64,000 bases of DNA from Bombyx mori (Eukaryota; Arthropoda; Insecta; Lepidoptera; Bombycidae): NCBI RefSeq assembly GCF_030269925.1, contig NC_085133.1, positions 7,770,001 to 7,834,000 on the forward strand, written 5' to 3'. Both the position numbers and the translations under genes were made by a program. The number at the start of each line of letters is the position of its first letter. The stretch's first letter is position 1. The notes under the pieces are model-generated. The model did no database searches and was not told the DNA's origin. It saw only the letters and a program-made list of their open reading frames with translations. Shown here one piece after another: positions 63,690-64,000 of the stretch.

Positions 63690-64000
63690 TGCCGGGAGTG
63701 TGCACATATGTTCACAAAGTCCATATTGTAGGGAAACTTAGCTCCTCGGGTTCTTGCAAAAAGTTACTGAAATGTTCTAGTAAACACCACTGTTTTACTG
63801 TGACATATGTATTTGATTGAAGATTGTTTTAGACTCAACACTGGCAATAATGGCGTTACATGAAGGCAATTGCCATACTTAAATTATCGAGTTTTTAGAC
63901 TTTTTACAGGGAGCACGAGAAACGAAATTATATGAATTATGTACGTATTTTATTTAGAAATTTGATGATTTCTTCAGGTTTAAACGTGTAGTAACGTTCA
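63690..64000 (+). repeat. Two partial family D copies in tandem, cut by the window end
   Basis: First piece 63690-63830 (GTGTGCACATATGTTCACAA ... CTTAGCTCCTCGGGTTCTTG). Second piece from about 63896 (GACTTTTTACAGGGAGCACG ... TTTCTTCAGGTTTAAACGTG). Both align to the copy at 40025-40436, in the same orientation. Confidence 0.5.

Noticed and set aside
1..64000. CRISPR array or bacterial defence system
   Set aside because: Tandem repeats are the minisatellite and simple repeats only; there are no spacers, Cas genes or operons, and the DNA is insect.

Overview
This is a gene-poor, repeat-saturated stretch of insect nuclear DNA, almost certainly from a moth and probably a silkmoth (Bombyx). The reasons are an AT-rich eukaryotic background, no operon structure, Tc1/mariner and hAT-type elements, Lep1/Helitron-like repeats ending in CTAGT, and three high-copy retroposon families whose sequences I associate from memory with silkworm DNA. 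I call these families A (tRNA-like SINE), B and C (retroposon 3' ends finishing in GCAATAAAA). Bm1 and BMC1 are the described silkworm names to test for them, but I could not run that search, so the letters are descriptive.

Layout. 1-2.3 kb: the 3' half of a Ty3/Gypsy pol with its polypurine tract and a probable short LTR. 2.6-18.9 kb: non-coding DNA with a TTAA fold-back MITE, a 1.3 kb segment bounded by 27-bp inverted repeats, and many SINE, LINE and Helitron fragments. 19.0-23.8 kb: a complete, apparently intact Ty3/Gypsy element with LTRs identical by eye, gag and pol, and a canonical -1 frameshift heptamer just before the gag stop. 23.84-24.14 kb (minus): one cadherin-repeat exon with consensus splice sites, the best host coding sequence here. 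29.4-29.5 kb (minus): an Inr+DPE core promoter with a non-coding first exon and a strong donor; it could belong to the cadherin-containing gene, but that is inference. 30.8-35.1 kb (minus): an LTR retroelement with two 278-bp LTRs and a GTAC target duplication. It keeps gag (frameshifted before its zinc knuckle) but has lost nearly all of pol, and it carries a second diverged gag fragment and a 44-bp minisatellite. 35-50 kb: SINE, LINE and MITE clusters, including two hAT-type MITEs with perfect 8-bp target duplications. 50.3-51.5 kb: a decayed DD34D mariner. 52.5-53.8 kb: an intact DD37D (maT-type) mariner. 58.66-58.85 kb (plus): a probable terminal coding exon of an unrecognised gene. The rest to 64 kb is repeats and AT-rich DNA.

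The genes do not form a pathway. The window is best read as introns and intergenic DNA of one or two host genes, layered with transposons of different ages. I found no CRISPR array, rRNA or tRNA. I do not see a convincing new multi-gene system. The most checkable novelties are the gag-duplicated, pol-deleted retroelement with its minisatellite, the frameshift-driven intact Gypsy element, the 27-bp-TIR segment at 9.9-11.2 kb, the DPE promoter/first exon, and the orphan exon at 58.7 kb.
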